Shown here: positions 1 to 7,000 of the stretch, piece by piece
Layout of the letters: each line of letters starts with the position of its first letter
How positions within the stretch are numbered: position 1 is the first letter of the stretch
Assembly (NCBI GenBank): GCA_900546835.1
Contig: UREH01000119.1
Location: 1-7,155 of the forward strand
DNA: 7,155 nucleotides
Direction: 5' to 3'
Source: an uncultured Porphyromonadaceae bacterium
GTDB taxonomy: Bacteria > Bacteroidota > Bacteroidia > Bacteroidales > Muribaculaceae
The notes under the pieces: model-generated
Databases searched by the model: none
Told to the model about the DNA's origin: nothing
Seen by the model: only the letters and a program-made list of their open reading frames with translations
Made by a program: the position numbers and the translations under genes

Positions 1-22
1 CCCGAAAAGATCCCGAAAAGAT
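1..22. repeat. Two tandem copies of an 11-base repeat at the window edge
   Basis: The unit CCCGAAAAGAT occurs twice in perfect tandem (1-11 and 12-22). Each copy is followed by C, so each spans a GATC (9-12 and 20-23). The first copy starts at base 1, so the array may continue outside the window. Short tandem repeats often break assemblies, so this edge may be a contig end. No function is assigned. Confidence 0.6.
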
Positions 23-44
23 CATTAAAAAAATTCCATCTATG

Positions 45-75
45 TTTGTTTGATAAAAAAAATATCGTAACTTTG
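45..75 (+). promoter_or_regulatory. Bacteroidota-type promoter of the tRNA-Leu gene
   Basis: TTTG at 45-48 fits the -33 element and TAACTTTG at 68-75 fits the -7 consensus TAnnTTTG used by the Bacteroidota primary sigma factor. The spacer between them is 19 bases, as expected for this class. Transcription would start around 80-84, about ten bases before the mature tRNA 5' end at 93. The match is seen in the sequence; activity is inferred. Confidence 0.75.
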
Positions 76-92
76 CACAACCAAAACGCGAT

Positions 93-176
93 GCCCAGGT
101 GGCGGAATGGTAGACGCGCGCGTTTCAGGTGCGCGTGCCGAGAGGCGTGCAGGTTCGAGTCCTGTTCTGGGCACCA
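93..176 (+). tRNA. tRNA-Leu, anticodon CAG
   Basis: A complete class II tRNA of 84 bases including an encoded CCA end (174-176). The acceptor stem GCCCAGG pairs with TCTGGGC, with one G-U at the base. The D arm contains GGCGGAATGGTAGACG. The anticodon stem CGCGT/GCGCG encloses the loop TTCAGGT, giving anticodon CAG at 126-128, which reads the leucine codon CUG. A long variable arm (TGCCGAGAGGCG) is typical of tRNA-Leu. The T arm GCAGG/CCTGT encloses TTCGAGT. It has its own promoter upstream and a terminator directly downstream, so it is a single-gene transcription unit. tRNA-Leu genes are common integration sites for mobile elements, which matters for the gene cluster that follows. Confidence 0.97.
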
Positions 177-179
177 CAA

Positions 180-228
180 AGGCTCCGCAAGCCCGTTATA
201 GTCAACGACTTGCGGAGCTTTCCTTTTA
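180..228 (+). terminator. Rho-independent terminator after tRNA-Leu
   Basis: GCTCCGCAAG at 182-191 is perfectly complementary to CTTGCGGAGC at 209-218, around a 17-base loop, and the stem can extend by a G-U and an A-T pair. A pyrimidine-rich tract (TTTCCTTTT) follows. The stem begins within six bases of the tRNA CCA end, so it should end the tRNA transcript and separate it from the genes that start at 347. Confidence 0.85.
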
Positions 229-346
229 ATCAACAGGCAAATTACAGGCAAAAGGGGGGTCAGCTCCTTCTCCTGATCCGTCTACCGCCTATTGCATCGA
301 ATTTCGACAACCGAAAAAGTTATAGACAGAAACACTAATCATCACC

Positions 347-1281
347 ATGAAACCATTCGTAAAATGGGCCGGAGGAAAATCGCGATTGCTCTATGAAATT
401 GAGCGACGGCTTCCTGCTGATTTTCATGAATGGGAGGATGTAACCTATGTGGAGCCTTTTGTTGGAAGTGGTTCGGTGTTATTTCATATGCTCAAGCTTC
501 ATCCTAATATAACTCACGCGGTCATTAATGATATAAATAAGGTGCTAATGGCATCCTATGAAGCCATCAGAGATAATCCAGACGAGGTATACGGGTCGCT
601 TGAATTGCTAGAGAATGAGTATAACTCTCTTAAATCCATCTCGGCAAAATCTAATTTCTATTATTTGTGTCGAGACCATTTCAATGGGTATAAAGAAAGC
701 TTATCAAGATTCTCAGTTACCCTTTTCATCTTTCTCAACCATACCTGTTTCAATGGTCTATATCGTGAAAATGCTAGGGCCTTTTCAATGTTCCTCATGG
801 GAAATACGAGAAAATAAGAATTTGCGACCGGGCTAACCTTACACAGCTAAGCCAGGTTTTACAAAAGGTTGATATCAGATGTGGTGATTTCTCGGGAATG
901 CTGTCTGACATGATTCATGAGTCGGAGCAACCCGGAAAACATTTCATTTATGCAGACCCTCCTTACCGACCGATTAACAGAAAAGCCTCAATGTTTACCC
1001 AATATGACAAAAGCGGCTTTGGTGATGAGGATCAATCGAAACTTAAAGAATTCTGCGATATTCTTGCCAGGAGCGGAGCCCAGATAATGATTAGCAATTC
1101 TGACAGTTATGTTGACGAGGGCTCATATTTCGAGAATCTATACCAAGGATATAATATAGACAGAATAGAGGTTACAAGAATGATTAATCCATATAACTCT
1201 AAAAATCGACGACCCAAAGAAGTTATTATCACTAGCTACCCCATACCTCAATTTAATAATCCCCAACTTCCATTATTATAG
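347..1281 (+). pseudogene. D12-class DNA adenine methyltransferase (Dam/DpnM-like), broken by a one-base deletion
   Basis: This gene encodes an alpha-group N6-adenine DNA methyltransferase, which transfers a methyl group from S-adenosylmethionine to adenine in a short DNA target. The first part (347-817) carries the amino-terminal motif KWAGGK (residues 6-11), the SAM-binding motif EPFVGSGS (residues 36-43) and the conserved block NHTCFNGLYR (residues 131-140). The catalytic DPPY (955-966) lies in a different frame, open to the stop at 1279-1281. Near 776-778 one base appears to be missing. Reading on from GGC at 778 restores the family-like continuation GLFNVPHGKYEKIRICDRAN, whereas the original frame ends at TAA 815-817. 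Repaired, the protein would have about 311 residues, close to the usual family size of about 280. No slippery heptamer is visible, so programmed frameshifting is unlikely. As written, the first product lacks the catalytic motif and the second lacks the SAM site. Target specificity cannot be read from the sequence; GATC is only a guess from the family. It is first in a tight cluster with the nuclease/DGQHR and helicase genes. Confidence 0.88.
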
Positions 1282-1284
1282 CAT

Positions 1285-3615
1285 ATGGCATTCTTAAACG
1301 ACCAACAGAAGCAACAGATTCGCGACCATGTCACGAGCGATCCAACTGTGCTCAGCCGTAAATACAAGGCTAAGAAAAAGGAGTTTGACGAAACCTCGGT
1401 CGAACTCAATGAAGTTGAAGATTACGAAAAGGATGGTTGGGAGATAGTCAGCCAAAGTAAGCGCAAGGCTAAAATGCAACGTCGTAAGCGTGCCGGTCGC
1501 TTGTTCGAGGACAAGGTTTGGGCTTTATTCTATGAGTTAGGATTTAAAAACCTCAACATAGATGAGAACCTCGTTATCCAATGGGGCGATGGTACAGGTG
1601 ATCATCAGCAAATTGATGTCCTTGCCGTAGGCGATGAAGCCATATTCGTGGTAGAATGTAAAGCTGCCGAAACGCCTAAGTCAAAATCGTTCAAGACTGA
1701 TATCGACCATTTGGAGCAAACTAGAGTAGGGGTGACTCGTGCTCTTAAAGAGGTGTATGGCAACGACAAGAAGATTAAATTTGTGTTTGCCACGCATAAC
1801 TACCGATTCCCTGAAAAGAGCGAAGATTTGCGTCGCCTGGATGACAAAAAGATTTTCCATTTTAACGAGAACGCCTTCAACTACGTGGCGAATCTCGTGA
1901 AGTCCTATAAGAATTCGGTCTTGTACCAATTCTATGGACTGATGTTTAAGAACGAACTCATCAACAGCGAAAAAATCCGTATCCCAGCATTGAAAGGCAA
2001 TATGGGCGGCCATGACTACTATATGCTCTCTGTTGAACCTGCCACCTTGTTGAAAATCGGCTTTGTGCTTCATCGCACGAAGGTTAATGATTCTATGGCA
2101 CCGACTTACCAACGCCTGTTGGTGCCAAGTCGTCTTAAGGGTATCGGAGCGTTTATCAATAACGGAGGATATTTTCCTAACTCCATCATAATAAACTTCG
2201 ACTGCCAAGATAAGAAACTAAAAGTGCAATTCGAATCCGCAGGTAAAACGTCGTCCGATAGCGATTCACATTTCGGCACGTTGATTCTTCCAAATGCATA
2301 TGGTATTGCGTATATCATCGACGGCCAACATCGTGTATATGGTTACGCCGGAACTAAATATAAGGACACCAATACCATACCGGTCGTGGCTTTCGTCAAC
2401 ATGGAGTCCAAAGACCAGTTGCAGATATTCATGGATATCAATGAAAACCAAAAAGCCGTGAGCCCCTCTCTGCGCCTAGACTTGGCTGAAGACTTAAACT
2501 GGGCATCGGGCCGAGTAGACTCCCGAATGCTAGCACTGCGCTCATCTATAATAAAGATGCTGTCGAGAGATGCGAATTGTATTTTATATAATAAGATATC
2601 TGTGGGCGAGGACAATGCGAAACTGACATTTCGCCCCTTCGATGAAGCGCTCAAGAAATCATCGCTACTTCCAAAAGGCACACAAAAAGCATATACAGAC
2701 GATACTGACGTATGCCTCTATGATTGCCATCTAACTGATACGGAAGATGCGATGAACGATAGCAAGAAACGTATAGCCCGGCTTCTCAAAGAATGTTACG
2801 GTTTCATGCAACGAAATCTTGAACCGAAATACTATGATCGCTACATCGAGTCCAACCGAGGAACATACGGGTTCATAGTGTTCCTTGGGTCTGCCCATAA
2901 ACACCTCATCCGCAAAGGAGAACTCACTCAAAAATCGTCACTTGAAAAACAAATGGAGGCTCTTTCGCCTTATCTGCAGATTTTGGCCGACTACCTTTCA
3001 AATCTACCCGAAGAAGATGCAACTGAGCTGGAAATTATACGCGGTCAACAGGCCGATACAACTTGGTTGAGAAAATTCCAACAATCCGTCAATAAAAAAA
3101 TGCCGGAATTTATGCCTGACGGATTCGAGAATTGGCTCGAAACACAAGACAAGGACCTACAAGAGGAAGGTCAGAAAATGGGTAAATCCATTATGGAAAT
3201 TCTCCACAAACATGTGATTGAAAAAATCCAAGAACTTTATGGTGACAGGTGGGAGTCTGCAGTCTCCGAAGTCAGAGCAAGATGCAAGAACCGCATAAAC
3301 GAACGTGAAGCTGCAGATGACAGTTTCAATGCCGAGGACGCCGATTGGGTTGATTTCATTGATTTCACCGACCTAAAATCGATTATTGAGAAACATTGGA
3401 GCTACAAGTCCGAGGACAATCCCTCTGTCATTACATTTGAAAAGGAATTTGCCATCAATGTTGGTGAACCCTTCAAAACAAAAAAGGACAAAACTAAGTG
3501 GCTAAGCGAGTTGGCCTCCATGCGAGACTCCTGGGAAAAGGCCAAGGGGAAACCCCTCGTTCGCACTCAGGTTGAGACCCTCCGAACAATATTGCTTTCA
3601 CTCCAATCGGAATAG
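1285..3615 (+). CDS. PD-(D/E)XK nuclease-like domain fused to a DGQHR (DndB-like) domain
   Basis: This 776-residue protein starts three bases after the methyltransferase stop, without a Shine-Dalgarno sequence. Residues 1-70 are highly charged and probably helical. Residues 71-205 resemble a PD-(D/E)XK nuclease: E75 in the first helix, D111 in QIDVLAVGD, and E124 and K126 in FVVECKA, so the D, ExK triad is present. Residues 240-400 form the DGQHR domain known from DndB and related proteins, with the signature DGQHR at 346-350 and the second conserved block FMDINENQKAV at 382-392. Residues 400-630 are mostly helical and not recognised. Residues 635-776 look like a HEPN-type helical domain, with DFIDFTDLKSIIEKHW near 690-705, but they lack the RNase motif RxxxxH (MRDSWEKAK at 746-754). 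DndB represses dnd operons in phosphorothioate systems, but no dnd genes are present here. The likely role is the nuclease and sensor component of a defence module. Domain calls come from motifs; the function is inferred. Confidence 0.85.
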   Translation: MAFLNDQQKQQIRDHVTSDPTVLSRKYKAKKKEFDETSVELNEVEDYEKDGWEIVSQSKRKAKMQRRKRAGRLFEDKVWALFYELGFKNLNIDENLVIQWGDGTGDHQQIDVLAVGDEAIFVVECKAAETPKSKSFKTDIDHLEQTRVGVTRALKEVYGNDKKIKFVFATHNYRFPEKSEDLRRLDDKKIFHFNENAFNYVANLVKSYKNSVLYQFYGLMFKNELINSEKIRIPALKGNMGGHDYYMLSVEPATLLKIGFVLHRTKVNDSMAPTYQRLLVPSRLKGIGAFINNGGYFPNSIIINFDCQDKKLKVQFESAGKTSSDSDSHFGTLILPNAYGIAYIIDGQHRVYGYAGTKYKDTNTIPVVAFVNMESKDQLQIFMDINENQKAVSPSLRLDLAEDLNWASGRVDSRMLALRSSIIKMLSRDANCILYNKISVGEDNAKLTFRPFDEALKKSSLLPKGTQKAYTDDTDVCLYDCHLTDTEDAMNDSKKRIARLLKECYGFMQRNLEPKYYDRYIESNRGTYGFIVFLGSAHKHLIRKGELTQKSSLEKQMEALSPYLQILADYLSNLPEEDATELEIIRGQQADTTWLRKFQQSVNKKMPEFMPDGFENWLETQDKDLQEEGQKMGKSIMEILHKHVIEKIQELYGDRWESAVSEVRARCKNRINEREAADDSFNAEDADWVDFIDFTDLKSIIEKHWSYKSEDNPSVITFEKEFAINVGEPFKTKKDKTKWLSELASMRDSWEKAKGKPLVRTQVETLRTILLSLQSE

Positions 3616-3620
3616 AATAA

Positions 3621-5258
3621 ATGTATCTCGAGCTTTGTCGCCCCGACTATACGCTGCGAGATTATCAGCAAGAGGCCAAAGAAAAAATCTTTGGTCAGTG
3701 GGATTGTGTGAATAATGTCATGTATCAGATGCCTACTGGTACAGGAAAGACGCGCCTTTTTACTTCCGTGATTAGGGACATATCTCTCAGCGCATTGCAA
3801 GAGCATAGGCGTAAAGGGATTTTGATAATAGCTCATCGTACTGAACTCATAGAACAGATAGACGAGAGTCTTAATCGATACAGAATCCCTCACGGAATTA
3901 TCGCCGGGGCATTCAAAGAAAGGCGAGATTTGCTACAATCGGTCCAAGTGGCATCGATACAGACTATTACTCATCTGTCAAATCGCCAGTTAGCCGAAGC
4001 CTTTGATGCAGACTTTATTATAATAGATGAGGCTCACCATGCTACTGCCAATTCTTATCAAAGACTATGGGAATTTTATCCCGAATCAAAGAAACTCGGA
4101 GTGACAGCCACCCCCTGGCGCATGGACGGTCAAGGTTTCCGAAGTGGCTTTGATGTACTCGTGCCATCAATGCCCATTAAAGAATTCCTTGAAAAGGGTT
4201 GGTTGGCTCCATATCAATATTATTCAGTGCCTGTTGATAGTCAACTCTGCCATGAGATTGAAGCAATTAGAGACTTTGGTATTGACGGGGATTACAAGAC
4301 GAGTGCCCTTGAAACTGTTGTAGATACCGGACGTATCCGCGCTCAACTTCTTGATAGTTATTCTAAGTTTGCAAAAGGAAAGAAAGGAATCATATACAGT
4401 ATCTCACGAAAGCATAGCAAGCACATTTGCCAGCAATATCGAGATGCTGGCATCAGCATTGCAGATATCGATTCTGAAACTCCGGGATATCTAAGGAAAC
4501 GACTGGTTCAGGATTTTAAGAATGGCGAACTGGACATAATAGTCAATGTTGATATATTCTCAGAAGGTTTCGATTGTCCAGATCTGGAATTTGTACAATT
4601 GGCCCGACCAACTCGGTCATTGGTAAAGTATATTCAACAAGTAGGTAGAGGCCTGAGACGGAACGGAGATAAACAATGTCTTATCCTTGACAATGTGGGC
4701 ATGTATGGACGTTTCGGGCTTCCAGATGATGAGCGTCCCTGGGAACTGTACTTTGATGGCCAACCTCAAAAGTCTTCTGAATATAGTTCATCCAAAAAAC
4801 AGAGAGATGTTCTAATCGAAGGCTCACCCAGAAGCCTAGACTTAAGTGAAGGCATTGACGAGATGTCTCTTATTCAGAAAATTGGCATTCAAATCAAAAA
4901 TGATTCTGAAGAAGTCAAAGATGATGAGCAAGAAGTGGAAGAAAATTCTTCTAATGAAATCACATCTAAAACAATATTCGCCAAATATCAGATGGTAGAA
5001 AATTCTGATGGGTTCTTCATCCGGAATATCCGAAATGATGAAGTTCAGAAAGTAAGCGATTCTCGTGGGAGAATGTCACTCACCCTCAAAATCATAAAGA
5101 CCCCAGAAATCTCAAAGAGCTACACAGTTTTAAGTTCATACAACCGCGATGCCAAAGCGTCAGTCAATGACCGCATTATTGGCTATGTATATAAAGAAGG
5201 AAATATCCTCAGATTTGCGCGCCTTGACGGTAAGAACTGGATGGACATCAAGATCTGA
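3621..5258 (+). CDS. Superfamily 2 DEAD/DEAH-box helicase (XPB/restriction-helicase type)
   Basis: This 545-residue ATP-dependent DNA helicase or translocase starts five bases after the preceding stop, so it is almost certainly cotranscribed. The motifs appear in order: LRDYQQEA (12-19, Q-like), Walker A PTGTGKT (38-44), motif Ia around AHRTEL (71-76), Walker B DEAH (136-139), motif III TATPWR (162-167), motif V DIFSEGFDCP (311-320) and motif VI QQVGRGLRR (339-347). The residues needed for ATP hydrolysis are intact. An acidic, probably flexible linker (residues about 427-446, rich in D, E, S and N) leads to an unrecognised C-terminal domain of about 95 residues that looks mainly beta-stranded. 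The helicase core resembles those of type I and type III restriction subunits and of many defence systems. Next to a methyltransferase and a nuclease, its likely job is DNA translocation or unwinding during target recognition or cleavage. It has no nuclease motif of its own that I can see. Confidence 0.93.
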   Translation: MYLELCRPDYTLRDYQQEAKEKIFGQWDCVNNVMYQMPTGTGKTRLFTSVIRDISLSALQEHRRKGILIIAHRTELIEQIDESLNRYRIPHGIIAGAFKERRDLLQSVQVASIQTITHLSNRQLAEAFDADFIIIDEAHHATANSYQRLWEFYPESKKLGVTATPWRMDGQGFRSGFDVLVPSMPIKEFLEKGWLAPYQYYSVPVDSQLCHEIEAIRDFGIDGDYKTSALETVVDTGRIRAQLLDSYSKFAKGKKGIIYSISRKHSKHICQQYRDAGISIADIDSETPGYLRKRLVQDFKNGELDIIVNVDIFSEGFDCPDLEFVQLARPTRSLVKYIQQVGRGLRRNGDKQCLILDNVGMYGRFGLPDDERPWELYFDGQPQKSSEYSSSKKQRDVLIEGSPRSLDLSEGIDEMSLIQKIGIQIKNDSEEVKDDEQEVEENSSNEITSKTIFAKYQMVENSDGFFIRNIRNDEVQKVSDSRGRMSLTLKIIKTPEISKSYTVLSSYNRDAKASVNDRIIGYVYKEGNILRFARLDGKNWMDIKI

Positions 5259-5393
5259 TGACTCTTGTCAGAATATTGTTAGTATTTTGGGCTACTACGG
5301 AGGTAGATTTAGATTCAGAGAATCCTTGAGACCGGGGAGATAATAGGAAATTTCAGGAAGTAGCCTGAGGACAAAAGCAATATAAAAATCTAC
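5259..5393. other. Spacer between the helicase and acetyltransferase genes
   Basis: These 135 bases contain no credible gene and no clear hairpin terminator. A TAnnTTTG-like match near 5283-5300 (TAGTATTTTG) is imperfect, so a separate promoter for the acetyltransferase is possible but not shown. Whether the acetyltransferase belongs to the defence transcript cannot be decided here. Confidence 0.4.
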
Positions 5394-5912
5394 ATGGAGC
5401 CTGAACGGCTATTATTGCGTTCCCGGAAATATGAAGACAGGAATATTTTCGCTGAAATGAACGGCGATAGAAATGTCATGAAATATTTTCCGGCGACTTT
5501 ATCTGCCGATGAATCAAATTCCTTCGCGGATCGCATCAACGCCGAATTTGAAGAAACAGGCGCCGGATTATATGCCGTTGAAATTAAAGAAACCAGTGAG
5601 TTTATAGGATATGTCGGATTCCACCGTTTTACTTTCAATGCTCCTTTCTCTTCCGGATGGGGAATAGGATGGCGCATCTCAGATAGGTTCTGGCATAAAG
5701 GGTATGCAAGTGAAGCTGCAGGGGCTTGTCTGGACTATGCCCGCGAGAAACACTTTTGTAATAAACTTTACTCCTTCACTGCCGTTCCAAATATTCCTTC
5801 AGAGAATGTGATGAAACGCATCGTCATGAGTTTTCAGGGGACATTTATGCACCCGAAGTTAGCCGACGGTTATTGGCTGAAAGAGCACAAACTATATTCA
5901 ATCGATATATAA
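5394..5912 (+). CDS. GNAT-family N-acetyltransferase (RimJ/RimL type)
   Basis: This complete 172-residue protein transfers an acetyl group from acetyl-CoA to an amine, often a protein N-terminus or a small molecule. It opens with the classic ERLLLR (residues 4-9), followed by VMKYFPATLSADES (28-41), typical of the RimJ/RimL-like subfamily. The acetyl-CoA pyrophosphate-binding motif A is WHKGYASEA (100-108), equivalent to the usual GKGYATEA. Motif B is VPNIPSENVMKRI (131-143), and the ending HPKL...HKLYSI is also typical. The start at 5394 places ERLLLR at its usual distance from the N-terminus; no Shine-Dalgarno sequence is seen, as expected in Bacteroidota. The substrate cannot be predicted. 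It lies 135 bases after the helicase on the same strand, but such genes are common as unrelated accessory cargo. Confidence 0.92.
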   Translation: MEPERLLLRSRKYEDRNIFAEMNGDRNVMKYFPATLSADESNSFADRINAEFEETGAGLYAVEIKETSEFIGYVGFHRFTFNAPFSSGWGIGWRISDRFWHKGYASEAAGACLDYAREKHFCNKLYSFTAVPNIPSENVMKRIVMSFQGTFMHPKLADGYWLKEHKLYSIDI

Positions 5913-6280
5913 AAATAGTACAGGCCACCCAGGGCGAATATGTAAGATGCCGACAACATTGGAAGGCGGATTATCAGAGGCTTGACTCATGAATTGCTGA
6001 CACCAGCGACAAGTGGCAGGGCAATTGTAAAAGTCCTTATCATGCAACGGCGATAAAGGACACGAAGGAACGGCAATCAGCCTCAGAGGTGTCCTAACGG
6101 ACCGAGATGGAATACCTCGAATTAGCCCGGTACCCATTCCACACAACAATAGTCGTGTATGCGTGTGTTGTATTCGTCATATCGGCAAAAAGATTGTCGT
6201 CAAGTTTTCGTTCATTATACTCCTCCGTGCTCGTCAGGGGATGGAATACATATGGGCCTTTTGTGGTCTGTTGGGCAAGA
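5913..6280. other. Intergenic region between convergent genes, no convincing gene
   Basis: These 368 bases separate the plus-strand acetyltransferase from the minus-strand lipoprotein gene, so the genes converge here and at least one terminator would be expected. I see no strong hairpin followed by a T tract. The best pairing is GGACAC (6058-6063) with GTGTCC (about 6089-6094), which is weak. Open frames cross the region on both strands, but none has a recognisable motif. No tRNA, CRISPR or insertion sequence is visible, and no copy of the tRNA-Leu 3' end (a possible right attachment site) was found. This stretch marks the change from the A+T-richer left side to the G+C-richer right side. Confidence 0.6.
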
Positions 6281-7000
6281 CTACTTTGCGGCACCGGAAG
6301 CATTTTGCTGAGGACGTGGATTGGCAAGGCGGAAGGTAGTGAGGGTCGGGTTGTTGGAGTTGGCGACGTGGATGGTGAGGCCTTCGATGCCGGGTGTGGC
6401 CCAGAGGGCGGCCAGGTTGAAGGCGGCGTAATACTGGCGATTGAAGTTGGGCCGCAGGTCGTTGCGGCGGTGATAAAGGTAGGCGTCGGGATATGGTTTG
6501 TCTGAGGTGGCATCGTCAACCACAAGCACAAAGCGCCGCGGCTCGGTGGAATATGGCAGGAGGAGGCGCACGCACACTTTGTCGCCGGCTGGCCATAGGC
6601 TCTGAAGCCAGACGGGGTCCTCATTCCACCCTCGAAGGCTCATTTCCGTGCCACGCTTGAGGCTGGAGTTGTTGATTGTGCTGACGCGCTCCACGCTGAT
6701 GCGTCCGGAGGTGTAAGGTCTGCCGTTTTCCGGGATATATGCGAGGAATACGCTCGTGCCGACCTCAATATCGCCCACCGACACGCCGGGAGCCGAAAGC
6801 GTTACTGCCGTTTCCGATGCGTCGGGGCGATAGACGGTGAACACGGTCGAGGTGGCCGTCTTGTCCGCAATCTCGGCGATGTCGTAAAGGGTAGGCTGAT
6901 GCTCAGCGTCATCTCCGTCGTCGCGGCATGCGGCGGCCAGGATGCCTGCGGAGACAAATAATATCACGCGTATGAGTGCGTATGCCCTGTGAAGTGTCAT
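6281..7000 (-). CDS. Lipoprotein, possibly NigD-like
   Basis: This 239-residue protein is read from ATG at 7000, which overlaps the TGA of the upstream LolD-like gene by four bases (ATGA). A longer in-frame start at 7057 is unlikely because it would run through the upstream gene. The N-terminus has a basic start, a hydrophobic core and the lipobox-like AAAC, giving a lipidated cysteine at residue 25. The acidic run CRDDGDD just after it resembles the export signals described for surface lipoproteins of Bacteroidota. The mature part looks like a small beta domain (YDIAEI, VFTVYRP) followed by a second region with VCVRLLLPY and FNRQYYAAFNLAALW. This arrangement resembles NigD-like proteins, an uncharacterised two-domain lipoprotein family of Bacteroidales, but I hold that assignment loosely. 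Cotranscription with an outer-membrane lipoprotein-sorting ATPase suggests an envelope role. The G+C content is clearly higher than in the defence cluster. Confidence 0.8.
   Translation of the reverse strand: MTLHRAYALIRVILFVSAGILAAACRDDGDDAEHQPTLYDIAEIADKTATSTVFTVYRPDASETAVTLSAPGVSVGDIEVGTSVFLAYIPENGRPYTSGRISVERVSTINNSSLKRGTEMSLRGWNEDPVWLQSLWPAGDKVCVRLLLPYSTEPRRFVLVVDDATSDKPYPDAYLYHRRNDLRPNFNRQYYAAFNLAALWATPGIEGLTIHVANSNNPTLTTFRLANPRPQQNASGAAK

Noticed and set aside
129..338. Plus-strand open frame overlapping the tRNA-Leu gene
   Set aside because: It starts inside the tRNA and crosses the terminator; its residues simply reflect tRNA and hairpin sequence, with no domain.
775..781. Programmed ribosomal frameshift joining the two methyltransferase parts
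   Set aside because: The junction codons GCT AGG GCC do not form a slippery heptamer and no downstream stimulatory hairpin is evident; a simple deletion or sequencing error explains it better.
898..1281. Separate small gene encoding a DPPY protein
   Set aside because: It is the C-terminal part of the methyltransferase in the shifted frame; coding continuity extends upstream of 898 to the deletion at 776-778, so the ATG at 898 is an internal methionine.
1681..2208. Minus-strand open frame of 175 codons inside the nuclease/DGQHR gene
   Set aside because: It is fully antisense to a gene with clear motifs and has no recognisable domain.
347..5258. Assignment to a Dnd phosphorothioate or Dpd deazaguanine system
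   Set aside because: Only the DGQHR domain is shared; no DndA/C/D/E, Ssp or Dpd modification genes are in the window.
5921..5937. GGCCACCCAGGGCG as a possible attachment-site copy of the tRNA-Leu gene
   Set aside because: It resembles the reverse complement of the tRNA 5' end only over a few bases with mismatches; attachment sites normally repeat the tRNA 3' end.
5898..6149. Minus-strand frame with several cysteines overlapping the acetyltransferase end
   Set aside because: The cysteines are not in a known metal-binding pattern, the composition is unlike neighbouring genes, and it overlaps the acetyltransferase 3' end.
6107..6505. Plus-strand open frame antisense to the lipoprotein gene
   Set aside because: Glycine/valine-rich shadow of the G+C-rich lipoprotein gene on the other strand.
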